Below are positions 47,899-61,109 of a stretch of 64,000 nucleotides of DNA, piece by piece. The translations under genes and the position numbers were made by a program. The notes beneath the pieces were generated by a model. It saw nothing but the letters and a program-made list of their open reading frames with translations. It ran no database searches and was not told the origin of the DNA. This stretch comes from Erythroxylum novogranatense (Eukaryota > Streptophyta > Magnoliopsida > Malpighiales > Erythroxylaceae): NCBI GenBank assembly GCA_029891385.1, contig CM057226.1, positions 89,040,977 through 89,104,976 of the forward strand, given 5' to 3'. Position 1 is the first letter of the stretch; the number at the start of each line of letters is the position of its first letter.

Positions 47899-50413
47899 AT
47901 GTTGATCATGGCTGAGAGTGAAACCAGTCATCTAGACTCCACAGATCTTGAAAAATATTCCATCACCAACACCGAAAACCCAGGAGCAGTTCTTGTTACC
48001 ACCCTCTTCAATAGGAACAATTACCTAACATGGAGCAAAGCAATGATGATAGAACTTTATGTCAAAGATAAGCTATCCTTCATAGATGGAACATGCAACC
48101 AACCAGTAGAAGACAGAAGTTTACTCGCCAGATAGAAGAGGGCAGACTCCATGGTCAAGTCTTGGATTCTCATCTCGATGAGCAAAGAACTAGGAGATGC
48201 ATTCCTGTCATTCCCTATGGCCAAGGAGCCTTGGAATTAGCTGAGAGAAAGATTCGGGAAAGCAAATGGCCCACTGCTATACCAGATAGAAAGGGAGATT
48301 AGTCAACTAAAATAAGGTAATCTAACTATCTCAGCCTATTACACTAAGCTAAACAAACTTTGGGATGATTTGTCTAATTTAAGCGCCACCCCCACTTGTA
48401 CTTGTGATGCTGCCAAAGCTATTGATATGAAGGAAAACACACACAGACTTGTACAGTTCCTGATGGGTCTCAATGAAGAATATGAACATGTAGTGAACTA
48501 AGTGATGCTTATGGAACTCCTATCCATGATAAACAAGGCCTATGCCATGATGCAGACAGTTGAAAGGCAAAGAACAGTAAATGCAGGTAATGAGAACAAC
48601 ATGAATGTTGCTATGATGGCAAAACAACCTACTTTTAACACAAAAGGGGAGGTAGAAATAATAGCAATAGTAGGAAGACCTACACCAGAAAAGAAGACAA
48701 ACATTGTGAGAAATGTGGAAAAGCAGGGCATACCGTGGAAACATGCTTCAAAATTCATGGGGTACCTGAATGGTATAAGGAACTGACTGGATAGAAGAGT
48801 AGAGCCAACCTAGCTGCATTCGGTGATTCCCCTGCAGATACATCAAGTGAACACGGTGAAGGGACTGAAAAAGGTGACCAAATTTCCCACAGTCTAGCCA
48901 CATTCATACAACAAGAAATCTCGAAAGCAATCAAGGGAAAAGCCACAACTGAAGTGAAGATAGGAGGTCTCGCAAACTTTGCAGGTAACAGTTGCATAAA
49001 TAAGCATAATACAGAAATTGCATGCACATGGTTGATAGATTCAGGAGCATCATCACATATGCTCAAGGATTTAAATTACTGTCACAAACATGAAGTAAAC
49101 AGAATGTATGATCTGGTTACCCTTCCGAATGGCACAAAACAAGAAGTACAGCACATATGCCAAGCCACTTTTGGTGATAGAATCACACTTGATGAAATAT
49201 TACACATACCAAGTTTCTTCAAGAACCTGCTCTCAGTAAACAAGCTCACCACACAAAATGATGTAGCTTTCATTTTCATATCTAACAATCTATTCTTGCA
49301 GGACCTTCAGACTAACAGCATCATATTTGCTATCAAGGCCAGAAATGGATTGTATAAGCTAAATTCAAGCTGTCTATTACCTCCAGGGACCCAGAAGGGT
49401 CCTTCCCTAGACTTCTACAAAGCCAAGAATGTTGCTTACAGTGTTGTTATTCCTAGTGATGTTTGGCATAATAGATTAAGGCATGTTTCTAAAGAAAAAA
49501 TGCAACATATCAATGAAGTTAAAATTTCTGCTCATGATTTGTTTGATTGTCAAGTGTACCCTATGGTAAAACAGCATAGAAAACCCTTTCCCAAACACAC
49601 AATAAAGACCACTAGAACTTTTGAACTCTTGCACATGGATCTATGGGAACCCTATCGGATTCCTACTACCAATGGATCTCAATTCTTCCTCACCATTGTA
49701 GATGATTACTCTAGAGCAACTTGGACTTTTCTACTTCGACACAAAAATGACACCCAACCCACCATAACCCAATTTATCAAAACCGTGGAGAAGCGGTATG
49801 ACACTAGGGTCTTGAGAGTCCAAACCGATAATGGGAAGGAATTCATAAATCATGAATGTAGAAAATATTTTGCAGAAATGAGAATCATGCACCAGAAAAG
49901 TTGCCCCTATACCCCACGAAAAAATGGTGTTGTGGAAATCAAGCACAAACACCTACTCCAAATAACCAGAGCCCTACTGCTTACAGCAAAAATGCCTAAA
50001 CATTTTTTGGGGGAAGCCCTTCTTACAGCCACCTATCTCCTAAATAGAATCCCAACTAAGACTTTACATTGGAAGACCCCATATGAAAGACTACACATGA
50101 GAGAACCAGCATATGATCATCTCAAAACCTTCGGATGCCTATGCTTTGCCTTAAACAAAACTCCCAACAAGACCAAGTTAGACCCTAGAGCTTCAAGATG
50201 CAATTTCCTTGGATACATGCCAGACTACAAAGCATACAAAGTGATGGATCTCGAGACAAAACACACTTTCAGCTCAAGGGATGTAACCTTTCATGAAGGC
50301 ACATTTGCCTTTGCCAACACTCAAAACAGACCAGCACAAGCAGCATCACCATTATTCTCATACATCACTTTTTATAGTGATGCAGAGATATCAAGAGACT
50401 TGCACATAACTAC
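47899..50413 (+). pseudogene. Copia gag-protease-integrase (5' part), with stops
   Basis: Gag starts at ATG 47899 (or 47908) and contains a copia N-terminal domain (NNYLTWSKAMMIEL, about 48017-48060). Stops at about 48133, 48238, 48319, 48499 and 48787 interrupt it. A CX2CX4HX4C knuckle (CEKCGKAGHTVETC) lies at about 48706-48747. Protease is intact in WLIDSGASSHM (about 49030-49062). In integrase the HHCC region has Tyr in place of the second Cys of the Cys pair (about 49557). The core D-D-E is present: MDLW (about 49637), QTDNGKEF (about 49820-49845) and the Glu in NGVVEIKH (about 49925-49950). A 1.4-kb open frame from 48954 covers protease and integrase until the inserted LTR. Confidence 0.9.
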
Positions 50414-51013
50414 TGTAACGCCCCCTTACCGTAGGGTATACACCGGAACGCCCGTAGGTCATACCGATACATAACCTACGATGAGGGTGCACTACGATTT
50501 GATCATTTCTATAAACCTCATGGCATCAATATAATTAAACTACAATATCGAATTCACTAAATTTTAAAACCAACAGATACTTCTCATTTCATTTCTTAAA
50601 ACCATTCGTTCACAATTCTGACTAATTACAACTATACAACATCAAAAGGAACTAAAATAACTCCTAACTAGGTCATTCCCAAAAGATCCCAACTGACCGA
50701 CCTGTGGGCCATACTCCTCTCGCCGGCACTCACATAGCAGGAAAAGTCTCGCTAACTAGAGCTATGAGTCAACTATCACTGTCCTGAAAAATAAATGCAA
50801 TATTGGGTGAGTTTGCGAACTCAGCGAGAAACCATCATTGATGGTTCACCCAACTCATGCATAACAAACAGTTCACACTATATCATATATTATCACAACC
50901 AAGAATTCCATGCATTCAATTTTCACATTTATAAGGCGATTCGCCTTTCATACAATTCACATTTGAACATTCATATATGCGATGTACATGTGACTCTTCC
51001 ATTTTATTTCGTT

Positions 51014-51175
51014 GTTGTGACCGTGCGCCTGAGCTCATTTACGTTGAGCCATTGGCTCTGAAACATTGGGCTTGAAGCCCTGATACGTTGAGCATAAAGC
51101 TCTAAAAATCGTTGGGCACGAGGCCCTGTGCGTTGAGCTTAAAGCTCTGAATACGGTGGCTGCACAGGTCACAAC
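51014..51175. repeat. Inverted repeat enclosing five small palindromes
   Basis: Outer arms GTTGTGACC (51014-51022) and GGTCACAAC (51167-51175). Inside, at 21-24 bp spacing: GAGCC-att-GGCTC (51046-51058), GGGCTT-g-AAGCCC (51068-51080), GAGC-ataaa-GCTC (51090-51102), GGGC-acgag-GCCC (51114-51126) and GAGCTT-a-AAGCTC (51135-51147). Each unit follows a GTTG or ATTG, so stems alternate between GAGC/GCTC and GGGC/GCCC while staying paired. Confidence 0.85.
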
Positions 51176-51759
51176 TGTCAATTATCTGATCATGCATAAT
51201 GGCATGAATGCACATATTCCAAATCTCACTTATCGTGCCACAACCTAATATCACTATCCAATTTGTATTTGAAACCGATTATTGACAATTTATGCACAAT
51301 TAACACTTCTATAGCACATTCCAAATATTTCGAACACCTGTGGTCCGAAATTAATCAAAACAAACACACATAATCCATCCTTAACTCCACATGGTATAAT
51401 TGCATAAAAGGTAACACATAAAGGTTGAGAAACCAACTAGGTTACTCACCTCAGAACTTCCGAGCTACTGCCAGGAAGTCTCACCTACGTCGGACGATCG
51501 ACGCTCCACTTGAACCTTTATACAATCAGAATGAATATAACATTACTAATTCTACCAATTTCAATAATCAATAATGCTTATGTATCAAATGAATTTTGTA
51601 CTATAAATGTTATGACATTTCCGACACTAATCCGATATTTCTCCAATATCACTTCTAAAACCCGCATTCATAATCTCCCAATTGAAATTAATCTAGAGCC
51701 AATTCAATCAACCAATTCCTAAATTCCAATTTAAAAAAAATCACATTTTCGGAAATTTG

Positions 51760-51900
51760 GGCGTTCCTCGCCGCTGCGTCTGGTCCCTCGCCACGGCGAG
51801 CCTCCTTTCCTTCGCCGCGGCATGCGCGCTGCGCTCGACGAGACGAAACCCATTAGCACTAGCTGCGGCGCGCATTCCGCGCTCGTCGCGACGTGCAAAC
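51760..51900. other. GC-rich island inside the AT-rich solo LTR
   Basis: About 140 bases rich in CGCG, GCGC and CTCGCC words, including the small hairpin CTCGCC-ac-GGCGAG (51787-51800). Open frames on both strands here follow from composition. Confidence 0.6.
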
Positions 51901-52470
51901 CCAGCAATGCAAAAAAACCCAGATTTTTCCAGATTTTTGACTCTGCAACCTTTCCAATCCGATTTCTTTCTTTCCAAACCACTCCCAAATGATTCAATAT
52001 ACATCAAACAACTAATTCCTATCCTCTATTACACCAAATAACCATTATCCCTAAATCCTCAACACCAAAAGTAAGGAAATCACCATCTGAAACCTAACAT
52101 TTCCAATTTCTTAAATATTCAAACCAATCATCAATCTAACTCAATAACTTAACAAATCTAACTATCTATGGTCAGCAAGAAGCAAACTTACTTGATTAAA
52201 GTCTCAAATCTTCAAAAATCACACAATCCCAAGCTCATCGACATCCACGGCAACCATTCGTACTCACACCCAACTTCATCTTCTTCAACACCAAACCAAG
52301 GGGATCGATCAATGACAAAGGAAGGAGTAACGACAAGAAGAAATCAAGAAGAAATCAAGAGAGATCCACGATGAAGGAAGGAGAAAATTTCTTCTTTCAA
52401 AAGCAAAGCATCGTGGGAGCAAAGAATTCAAAGGGTTAAGGTTATAAACTAAGGAAAATAAGGCTTGTTT

Positions 52471-52484
52471 GGCAATTAATTGCC
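52471..52484. repeat. Perfect palindrome GGCAATTAATTGCC
   Basis: A 14-bp perfect palindrome with outer pairing arms (GGCTTGT and ACAAGACC). It occupies the place of the longer palindrome at 18694-18717 in the related LTR. Confidence 0.75.
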
Positions 52485-52946
52485 ACAAGACCAATCCGAA
52501 CAACCTCAATCCAAATTCTAATTCTAATTTCTCCCGAATTCCAATGGCTAAAAACCCTAATCCCTCAAATCAAATTTCTAATCCTCCATTACCATTGGAC
52601 AATCAAATTAGGGACCGGAAATCAAATAAATCAGTCATTAGGTCAATTTTTCAGTCCGGACCTATTACTCCAAAAATTCCAGAAAAATTTCTATAAATCC
52701 TCAAAATTAGAAAACACTTAATCATACAATTTAATTTCATAATTCAACTTCCTAAATCTCATTTCTAACTCAAATTCAATTTACCCAAATCAAGCCGGGA
52801 ATATGTCATACATGTATGTACATTTATATGCTAATGCAACAATTGCCACTTATCCAAATATGCATAAGCTAAACAATGCATGCACATGCCAATTATGAAT
52901 GCAATCTACTGTACCCATCCCATCGGTGACGGGATGTTACAACTAC

Positions 52947-54798
52947 ACACGTGCAGTACACAGAAGCCACACCAGAAATCACAGATAATCTATCTTTACC
53001 CTATGAGTCCCCAGTCCAACACACCATTCCAACCCATCCTATTTTAAGAAGTCAGAGAACTCACACCATACCCAAATACCTGGATGGCTATGTACTCCAA
53101 GCCTCTGCTCATCAATCTACTGTTGACCTTGATACCTCTAATGTTGCTTTACAAGTCTTTGATCTTGCAGGAATAGAAAACAAGCAGTTATATCCTCAAA
53201 TCACACATGCTCGACCATACATGAAGTTCCTAGGTAATGTAAACACTGCCTTTGAACCATTTTCTTATGAGACAGCATGTAAATCAAAAGAGTGGAGGGA
53301 TTTGATGGATTCACAACTAACAGCCCTTGAAGACAATCAAACATGGGTATTGACATAATTGCCTAAAGGAAAGCGAGCTATAGCATCAAAATGGGTGTAC
53401 AAAGTCAAATACAAACCAGATGGTTCAGTTGAAAAACTGAAATCAAGATTGGTGGCCAAGGGTTTCAACCAACGAGAGGGTGTGGATTATTTGGAGGTAT
53501 TTTCTCCTGTGGCCAAAATTGTGACAATCAGAACCTTCCTAGCTATAGAAACAATCAAGCAATGACCTATAATACAGCGTGACATTAATGATGCCTATCT
53601 CCATGGTCACCTAGACAAAGAACTCTACATGATACCTCCACAAGGATACATAAAGGCCAAGGAAGGGGAAGTGTGCAGGCTACTGAAATCTATTTACGAG
53701 CTTAAGCAAGCAGGGAGGCAATGGCACAAAGAATTAACTACGATACTGAAGACTTTAGGTTTCAACAACGCAAAAGCAAACCACTGCTTGTATACTAAAG
53801 TCCAAGGAGAGGAGTTTGCTGCCCTTCTCATCTATGTCGATGATATTCTCATCACAGGAGCAAGTGAAACACTCCTCAATGACACCAAGCAAACTTTGCA
53901 TAGAAATTCTCAATCAAGGACCTGGGATACGCTAAGTACTTCCTAGGGGTTGAAATTGCAAGATCAGAGGAAGGCACATTACTAAGTCAAAGTAAGTACG
54001 TGCGAGACATCTTGCAAGAAACCGAACTACTGGACTCCAAACCATGCACAACACCCATAGCAACAGGCAGTAAACTTACCATCGATGAAGGAGAGCCTCT
54101 CAAAGACTCAGAGAAATATAGAAGGATTGTAGGTCATCTCCAATACTTGAACTTCACCAAACCCGATATTGCCTACATCACACAGCAGTTAAGTCAATTT
54201 ATGAAAACACCACGGGAAGCCCACTGGAAAGCTGTAAAACATACCTTAAAATACCTAAAAGGAATGCAACATCAGGGTCTGTTTTATGCGACACGCTCAA
54301 CCTTAGAACTCCTTGGCTATTCCGATTCAAACTGGGCAAGTTGCGTCTACAGTAGGCGATCTTTAACCGGGTTTTGCATGTTCCTCGGCAACTCACCCAT
54401 CTCCTGGAAGATAAAAAAACAAACCACCGTAAGCAGATCATCGATGGAAGTAGAATACCGAAGCATCGCTTCGACAACATGTGAACTCAAATGGATCGTC
54501 CACCTATTGAAGTATTTTCAGGTGACAATCGCAAAACCCATACCTTTTTTCTGTGATAACCAAGCGGCGATACACATATCGCGGAATCCCGTCTTCCATG
54601 AGAGAACGAAACATTTGAAAATCGACCTCCACCTGGTACGTGATGCGGTAGACGCAGGATTTTTGGACCTCCGACACGTACGGAGCCACCAGCAGTTGGC
54701 CGACCTCTTCACCAAGCCCCTCCCCACGCGAACGTTCGAAGCCCTAATCGCCAAGTTCAGATCCGTGCGCTTCCCTCAGATCTCCGACTTGAAGGGGG
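52947..54798 (+). pseudogene. Copia RT-RNase H (3' part) and polypurine tract
   Basis: The polyprotein resumes after the inserted LTR. RT begins near MDSQLTALEDNQTW (about 53305-53346), then LPKGKRAIASKWVYKVKYKP (53359 on) and LVAKGFNQREGVDYLEVFSP. The catalytic box YVDDILITGA is intact (about 53834-53863). Stops at 53356-53358 and 53563-53565 and a frameshift near 53920 disable it. RNase H (54000-54790) is a 291-codon frame with GYSDSNWASC (about 54315), EVEYRSIAST (about 54450), and a THKPLP-type tail (DLFTKPLPTRTFEALI, about 54700-54745). The purine tract GAAGGGGG abuts the 3' LTR. Confidence 0.9.
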
Positions 54799-55226
54799 TG
54801 TTAAGACTGGGTTATTTGGGTTATTTTTTGTCTGAAGGCCAGGTCGATTCATTACATGGATTTGATGGTCTATGAGCCGGATGGGTCACTAGCCCAACTG
54901 ACCCATCCCTCTCATGCATTACCTGCATGCCTCCTTTTCTCTACACAACACCACACTCGTTCCCTCTGTCATCAGCAACGCACACAACTTTCGCATCAGC
55001 TCAGTGGCACGCCAAACACCACCTCCATGCACTGTCCTTGTGTTCCTTGGCATTGTTTTATTCCGCTGTCACCTTTGTAAATATAGTTATAGGTACAACA
55101 GTTACATAGCCAATAGAATTACACAACCAATAGAATTCTGGTTTCTTTTGTAGTATAAATAGGCTACTCATGTACAGACATCGGTGTGAAGGAATGAAAT
55201 AGAAGAAGTTTATCCCTCTTTCTTCA
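54799..55226 (+). repeat. 3' LTR of the copia element
   Basis: 428 bp, nearly identical to the 5' LTR apart from a short extra segment near 54932-54950 and scattered substitutions. It is followed by the TAATT target duplication. Confidence 0.9.
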
Positions 55227-55231
55227 TAATT

Positions 55232-58200
55232 GATTCCTTAAAAATTATCAAATTATTTTAAAAAATTAATATGTCAATAAATTATTTATTTAAATGCGTA
55301 TCAAAATTTATGTTTAAGAAACAGGGAAGTAAATTTATTCCTCCTTCCTCCAATACTTCAATCCTAAGAGCCCTCTCTCCCCAAGTAATTGGTCATGTGG
55401 ATCAACCTTTAGTTGTCATTTGTCACGACAATGACAAAGAAGAAAAAAAAAGATCTTTGGAATTGAAAGTGACCATTTGCCAATGAAAACAATCTTTGGA
55501 AATGAAAGTGAAGGAAGTTCTCTACTGAGCCAATTTATCATCATATGATCATATGCTCCAGCGGATCCAAATTCTGATAGAAATTTACAGAGAGGTGTAC
55601 CAATCTCTTTTTTTCTTTTCAAAACTTCTAAGGAATTCATCTCAGAATCATTTCCTAGAACCAAAAAGTTAAAAATGAAACTACAATTATTCAATGAACC
55701 TGCCCTACTCTTCCTTCTGTCTCAGACAACTCATGGGCATGGGGTTCTTAATCAAAACAACTGTTGGCGTAAAGTTTTCTATCAGAGATACGAAATATCA
55801 ATCATAAAAGCCGTGATCATCACCAGATATTTTAATACGATCTCTAAAGTTCTCTATCAGATCTAGGTAATTACTCAAAAATCAAAATATATTAAATTTG
55901 TGAGGATAAAGAGAAGAGGCAGCCCTAGTCAATCGTGATTGAAGCCATTTGTGTCTTGCTTTGTTTTAATATTATCAGCGGTTTCTTCAAATTTGAAGTA
56001 GGCCTACCACCGAGCACCAAAGTCCTGTAGTAATTGGTTGGTCTTTGCTTAAGTAAGGTTACTGCTTGTGCATACGATAGTGTTAAATATTTAGTGGTAC
56101 TGGTAGTGCTAAGCCGCTTTTTGTATGTTTCCATTTAAACAATACAAGTTTATCGCTTATAGGGTTTATATAATAGTCTCACAATTTAACATTCTATAAA
56201 TTGCTAAATTTAAATATTTGTTAATAAATTAAATGTTAATCAACTTATGAGATTTCTTTCTTTTGTATTCTTTTCATCTAAATATTTAAGTAATATAAGA
56301 AGCTTGCTCTTTTCTTTTAGGTCATTTTCTTCTTTAAAATCTATTATGCTTTTTCTTCCTTCTTAACCAAGAATCTATTGGTAAGGTATCGGTTTCAATT
56401 ATCCCATGTAAAATTATCTTCCATTGTCACTTAAACTTGTACAAATTGAGTTATATAGCTCGTATGTTTTGATATTGTAAATTCAAAATTTGAAGGATTT
56501 GATTTTTAATAATTAATTTATGGATTGGATTTGAATATAAAAATTAAGCTACAAATTATGAGTCAAATATAAAATTAAAAATCTATATTTATATTTATAA
56601 ATACCCTAAATTTAGGTCAACTTATAATTTTAATATAATGATTTCTCATTGCCATAATTATTGAAAAGAGAATAAAAGACAGAAAATTATTTATCAAAAT
56701 AAGTTATTTTTTAATTTACTCATTCTAATTTAGTTATTTATTTTAATGAAAGATGATTTTTTGAGTGATGATGATATTGAAGAATTTAATTTTAGTTAGT
56801 GTTCAAATAAATATTTCATTTAAATTTTCTTATAATTATATATATTCCATATTTATTAACTTAATTTAAATTTTAATATAAATTTTTTGAAAATTATATT
56901 TTATTTTACAACAAGTTTATGATCAGTTTTATTTGATAAATGATTACATATTTTTTGTCAAATTTAATGTGGTATCATATATTAAGACATATATTAATGT
57001 TAATGTGACACAATTATATCTTATATAATTATTAAAACTTTTATCAGATATAAATTTATAAGCCGAGTTTAAATTTTATAATTTTATAATGATTCAAATT
57101 TAAAATTAAAATTAAGTCTATTTCCTGAGTTAAATCAGATGTTAAATTTAAAATTTTAGATTTTTATTGGACTTTAGTTAAATTGGATCTAACCCATCGT
57201 AGGTCCATTATCACTATCCTTTGTTTCTTTATTTTATTCCTTATTTTTAAATAAAATGAATTAGCTTTAAGATTAAGTTAGTGGTCGACGATTTCTTTCC
57301 TAAATTTCGAACATTTAGTATAAAAGGCTTGTCACTTCATGAAAGTCTAAGAAGAGTCCAAATATAAACACTCTTCCATTTACATTTTCCCGAGAACAAT
57401 GCTTTTGTGATTTGAAGTCAAAGTTATGGCAAGGCTTTCTTTCCTATTCTGTATTAAAAGTTTCCTTCCGTGCATTAATTTGTTAGACATATTTTTTACT
57501 TAAACTAATATAATCTTTGAAATATTTTATATATTCTTTATATTGTATGTGCATATGAACTTTAACATTTGAAAATGAGAAGTGAGATAATAAATTTTCG
57601 CATTTAAAATTTTATAGAGAAAATATTCTTATAAAATTTTTTAACAGTTTGGCAATAAATTTATTTACATAAATTTTTTCTAATATAACTTATTTATATT
57701 ATTTTGAAAAATAATGTAATTATGTTTTTAATATATAAATTCTAATTTAATTATAATGGCCCAATTCACAATTGTTACAAGAGCCCCATCGTCTCTATGA
57801 TATGATTGCATATATTAAGTTAATTATTCATGTTTTTTATATCTATTATATTTTACTGTATATAAAATAAATAATATAGAACCACAAATTAAATACGTAA
57901 AATGCATATAACTATAATGTAAAAGAAATTCAAAATATATTAATCCGTGCTATGGAATAGCTGTAAATCTACTATAAATTTTGAACTAAGGGGAGGATGA
58001 TTTAACACCTTTTTCAGTAGTTGGAATTCCACTCGTAAACGTTTAACTTTAACTAACCCATGTTCAAAACTACTATAATTTTTGGTCACACATCAATTAT
58101 GTAGGCAGTCTATGTTTAATCTATTGGAATTCATTCTGACGCATTGTCCTATGTACAACCCCAACAAACGAAATTGAATTCTCGCCCCTCCCTCAAAATC

Positions 58201-59553
58201 AAGCAAGAACGATCTTACGAATTTGTTGAGCTGTATGCATGCAAGTTGATTTCTTTAACAGTTTTGGTCATAGAAATGCATATATTGGATAAGGACTACA
58301 GCTAAGACTTCCTTTTTTTTTTTCTTTTTTTTTTGTTTTGAGTAGAGGAAGAGGGCAAAAGTGAAGATAGCATCCAAGATCAAATGATTTAGCAGGGGAC
58401 CAGAGCATTTTGCAAGTCTTATCTCAAACTTTTTGAGCTTGTTTGTATATACAATTCATGTCTTGGGGTGGCCCGTTTTATTAATTTGTTGTTGTACCTA
58501 TTTGTATGGAGAGCCTAAATAGATACAAACCAACGGATATCAACAACAAAAAGAATTATTAGAAGAAATAAAATTATGTTATTATCAAAACAATGTTATA
58601 AAACAAGGCCAACATGAATTTCGAATCCTTAATAAAAATGCAAAAAAATTGATTACCAAATCTTGCTTCAAACAATTAATAGTATGAAAGAAAATGTTTT
58701 GCGTAGGAGAAAGATGATGGCGTATGGTCATTTTCATGACATTCCCATTTCCATAGGACATTCCGGAAGGAAAAGAAACGAATCACAAAGTGCAGGTGAC
58801 AGAGAAATAGGCAAAGACAAGTGGAGAGCATTTAATTTTTGCCTCCTACCAAGTTGAGGGTATTCTTAAGCGACACATACTGCTACTATACTCGTGTCCA
58901 TCAATTTAATTTACAATTACAATTTAGGACCACTAACGATCCGTAGCAACATTGCATTAATAAACCATGTACAGGAATAGTACAGAAATATAAAGTATTA
59001 GAATGCTAATCATTTTGATATAGGTAAATGCTAAATATAAATTTTAAACATTTTTAGGATAATGTATTGAAATTTATTGTAATAAAATAATTGCACATTA
59101 ATTATTATCATACTCAAATTTAACAAATCTTTTTAAAAATTTATCACTATAAATATGTTATTATAGATTTTGGTATTGTTAAAAATTATGTTCATAATGT
59201 TTTCACTTCTTGTATCAAATACCACCAATATCATATCTAAACACTATAGCTACAAATCAATATTTCTTAACACATTTTCACAAGTACATATATTTTAATC
59301 GTTTAACTCATCTTTCAATTATTCCTCATTTCATCTCACAAATGTATATTCAAAACCAAATCATCTCAATTCATTAAGAAATTCTAATCTCAATTTCATA
59401 ATCACAAATTTAAAATCAATCATGATTCTTAACCTTAATTAAACAATCACTTTGGTTATTCACATAATTTATGAAAATACATTTCCATGTTCATCACATT
59501 CTCACAAATTCAATCTTAACAAACATATTTCCCAAGTAAGATTTTAATACTGA
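55232..59553. other. AT-rich intergenic DNA, no gene recognised
   Basis: Only short ORFs without family features. Poly-T runs occur near 58310-58335. The right end should be the interior of the minus-strand retrotransposon whose primer site is at 59554-59565, but no gag-like protein is recognisable, so that interior is truncated, non-coding or too decayed. Confidence 0.4.
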
Positions 59554-59565
59554 GCTCTGATACCA
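59554..59565 (-). other. tRNA-Met primer binding site, minus strand
   Basis: Read on the minus strand it is TGGTATCAGAGC, four bases from the LTR end at 59570. It fixes the orientation of the giant-LTR family as minus here and, by homology, at 21808-25965. Confidence 0.8.
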
Positions 59566-61031
59566 TAAATGTTGAAACCCGATGTCGAAACCGGACCCCA
59601 TCCGAAAAAATGGAAATACAAACTAGAAAACGAAGTGGCGGAAAGTGAAAACGAACGAAATCGAATTCGAAAGAACGGAACATAAGGCGAACAAATCGAA
59701 AGCAAATCACAAATCGAAAACAGAAGCGAAAGGCGTACAAAGTGAAATCAACTCGGATCAAAAGGCGGAAACAAATGCGAAACGAATACGAATCAAATCA
59801 AAGCAAACAAACGGTTCAATCAATTCATAAAGTGGAAACAAATCGAACAAATCGAATGCGGATCCGACATCCGAAAACGTGTATCTTATAAAACTATCGC
59901 GTTGGAAACCATACGATAATCGGTCTAATTCAATCAAAATCGGTATAATTTTTTTTTCTTTTTTTTTCTTTCTTTCATCTTTATTCAATCTCATTCAAAT
60001 AAAAAAAATCAATACAATTTCCCTTTTGGAAATTCATCCTCATGCAAATCTCAATTCATAAAAATCTTCTTATACATTCATACATATCCCAAAAGTTCAT
60101 CTTTTAACCAAAGTCTTATTCTTACTCTTATTCTTTCTTTACCATAAAAAAATTTGGCCAGCATAACGACTGTATTTAAAAATTCCAAAAAACTGCAATC
60201 AGTTTAACGCACTTCTGCAATTCCCAATCAAAACTCAGAATCATCGGACCTCCCGTCTGGAATCCAAAAGACATTCATATTCAATTCCCATTATCCATTT
60301 CCCATTCACACTTCAATTCACATTCATATCTCAAATTACTGTACCAATTCATAAATCAATCCAAAAACAATCCAATAATATTCATATACAATCACAATTC
60401 ATATTCCATAATCATACACCAATTTGTAACTCAAATCTATACATAAATTCATAATTCATATTCATGTACAATTCTATAACTCATTACCATCATGAATTTA
60501 ATGCTTACAAAACCTTTATGGCGTTTCAAGCCATATACAATACCAATAACCACAATCCAAAGTACCCAATACACAACAATTCTAAATTTCTCAGCAACAA
60601 TCCAAGTTAACAATAATACAATATGAACATATACAAACGGAAACCCTCATTTTCTTTCACCCGATCTTCTTCTCATCACCTGTGGATGGGAATGAAGGGG
60701 GGGGGGAGGGGGGAGCTTATTGCTCGTGGATAACATGTTTATAAATTGAAACATAAGCAAAATAATTTTCTAAATTTTTGCCATTTAATAAAAAAATCTC
60801 ACAGTGGGAAATTTATCGAAAACTTATTTTTCAAACTTTTCAAATCATTCAAATCATTCATAAACAGTTTCCAAAACTTTCACGGTTGAAAACCTCACTT
60901 TCTCATGCCTCGAAATTCCAAAACTTTTCACAATTCATAAATAAAATCGAAAAATGAATGCATCACATATAAACACAAATCAAAACACATAACATATCAA
61001 AACGGTTTAGGTTGGTCCAAAACGGAACGTA

Positions 61032-61109
61032 CTGCACATTCCCGCATAGCGGCTCTATGCAGCCGTGAACAGAACGTGCTACACTTTCTCGCATAGCGGT
61101 CCAGTGTAG
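61032..61109. repeat. Two tandem 47-bp hairpin units
   Basis: Unit 1: CTGCA (61032-61036) pairs with TGCAG (61058-61062). Unit 2: CTACA (61079-61083) pairs with TGTAG (61105-61109). Between the arms each unit has a CGCATAGCGG small stem. The G-C pair of unit 1 is replaced by A-T in unit 2, keeping the pairing. Confidence 0.75.

Larger units (their letters stand above)
50414..52941 (-). mobile_element. Gypsy solo LTR nested in the copia polyprotein, 2.5 kb
   Basis: Plus-strand ends TGTAACGCCCCC and GGGATGTTACA. ACTAC is duplicated on both sides (50409-50413 and 52942-52946). Read on the minus strand it starts TGTAACATCCCGTCACCGAT and ends like the LTR at 18221-26412, so it is the same family in opposite orientation but about 1.5 kb shorter. 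No coding region. Confidence 0.9.
47446..55226 (+). mobile_element. Complete Ty1/copia retrotransposon with nested solo LTR
   Basis: The LTRs at 47446-47857 and 54799-55226 are nearly identical and begin TGTTA, ending TTCTTCA. TAATT is duplicated at both flanks (47441-47445 and 55227-55231). The tRNA-Met type primer site (TGGAATCAGAGCC) starts at 47858 and a GAAGGGGG polypurine tract ends at 54798. The internal region carries gag, protease, integrase, RT and RNase H in copia order. A gypsy solo LTR (50414-52941) interrupts it. The LTR similarity suggests a fairly recent insertion. Confidence 0.95.

Noticed and set aside
51741..52041. Overlapping ORFs in the GC-rich island of the solo LTR
   Set aside because: They lie in a non-coding LTR, differ by frame only and match no family.
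59645..59830. Lys/Glu/Asn-rich ORF at the start of the giant LTR
   Set aside because: It comes from the CGAA/AAATCGAA-rich LTR end, a low-complexity region also present in the other copy without a conserved frame.
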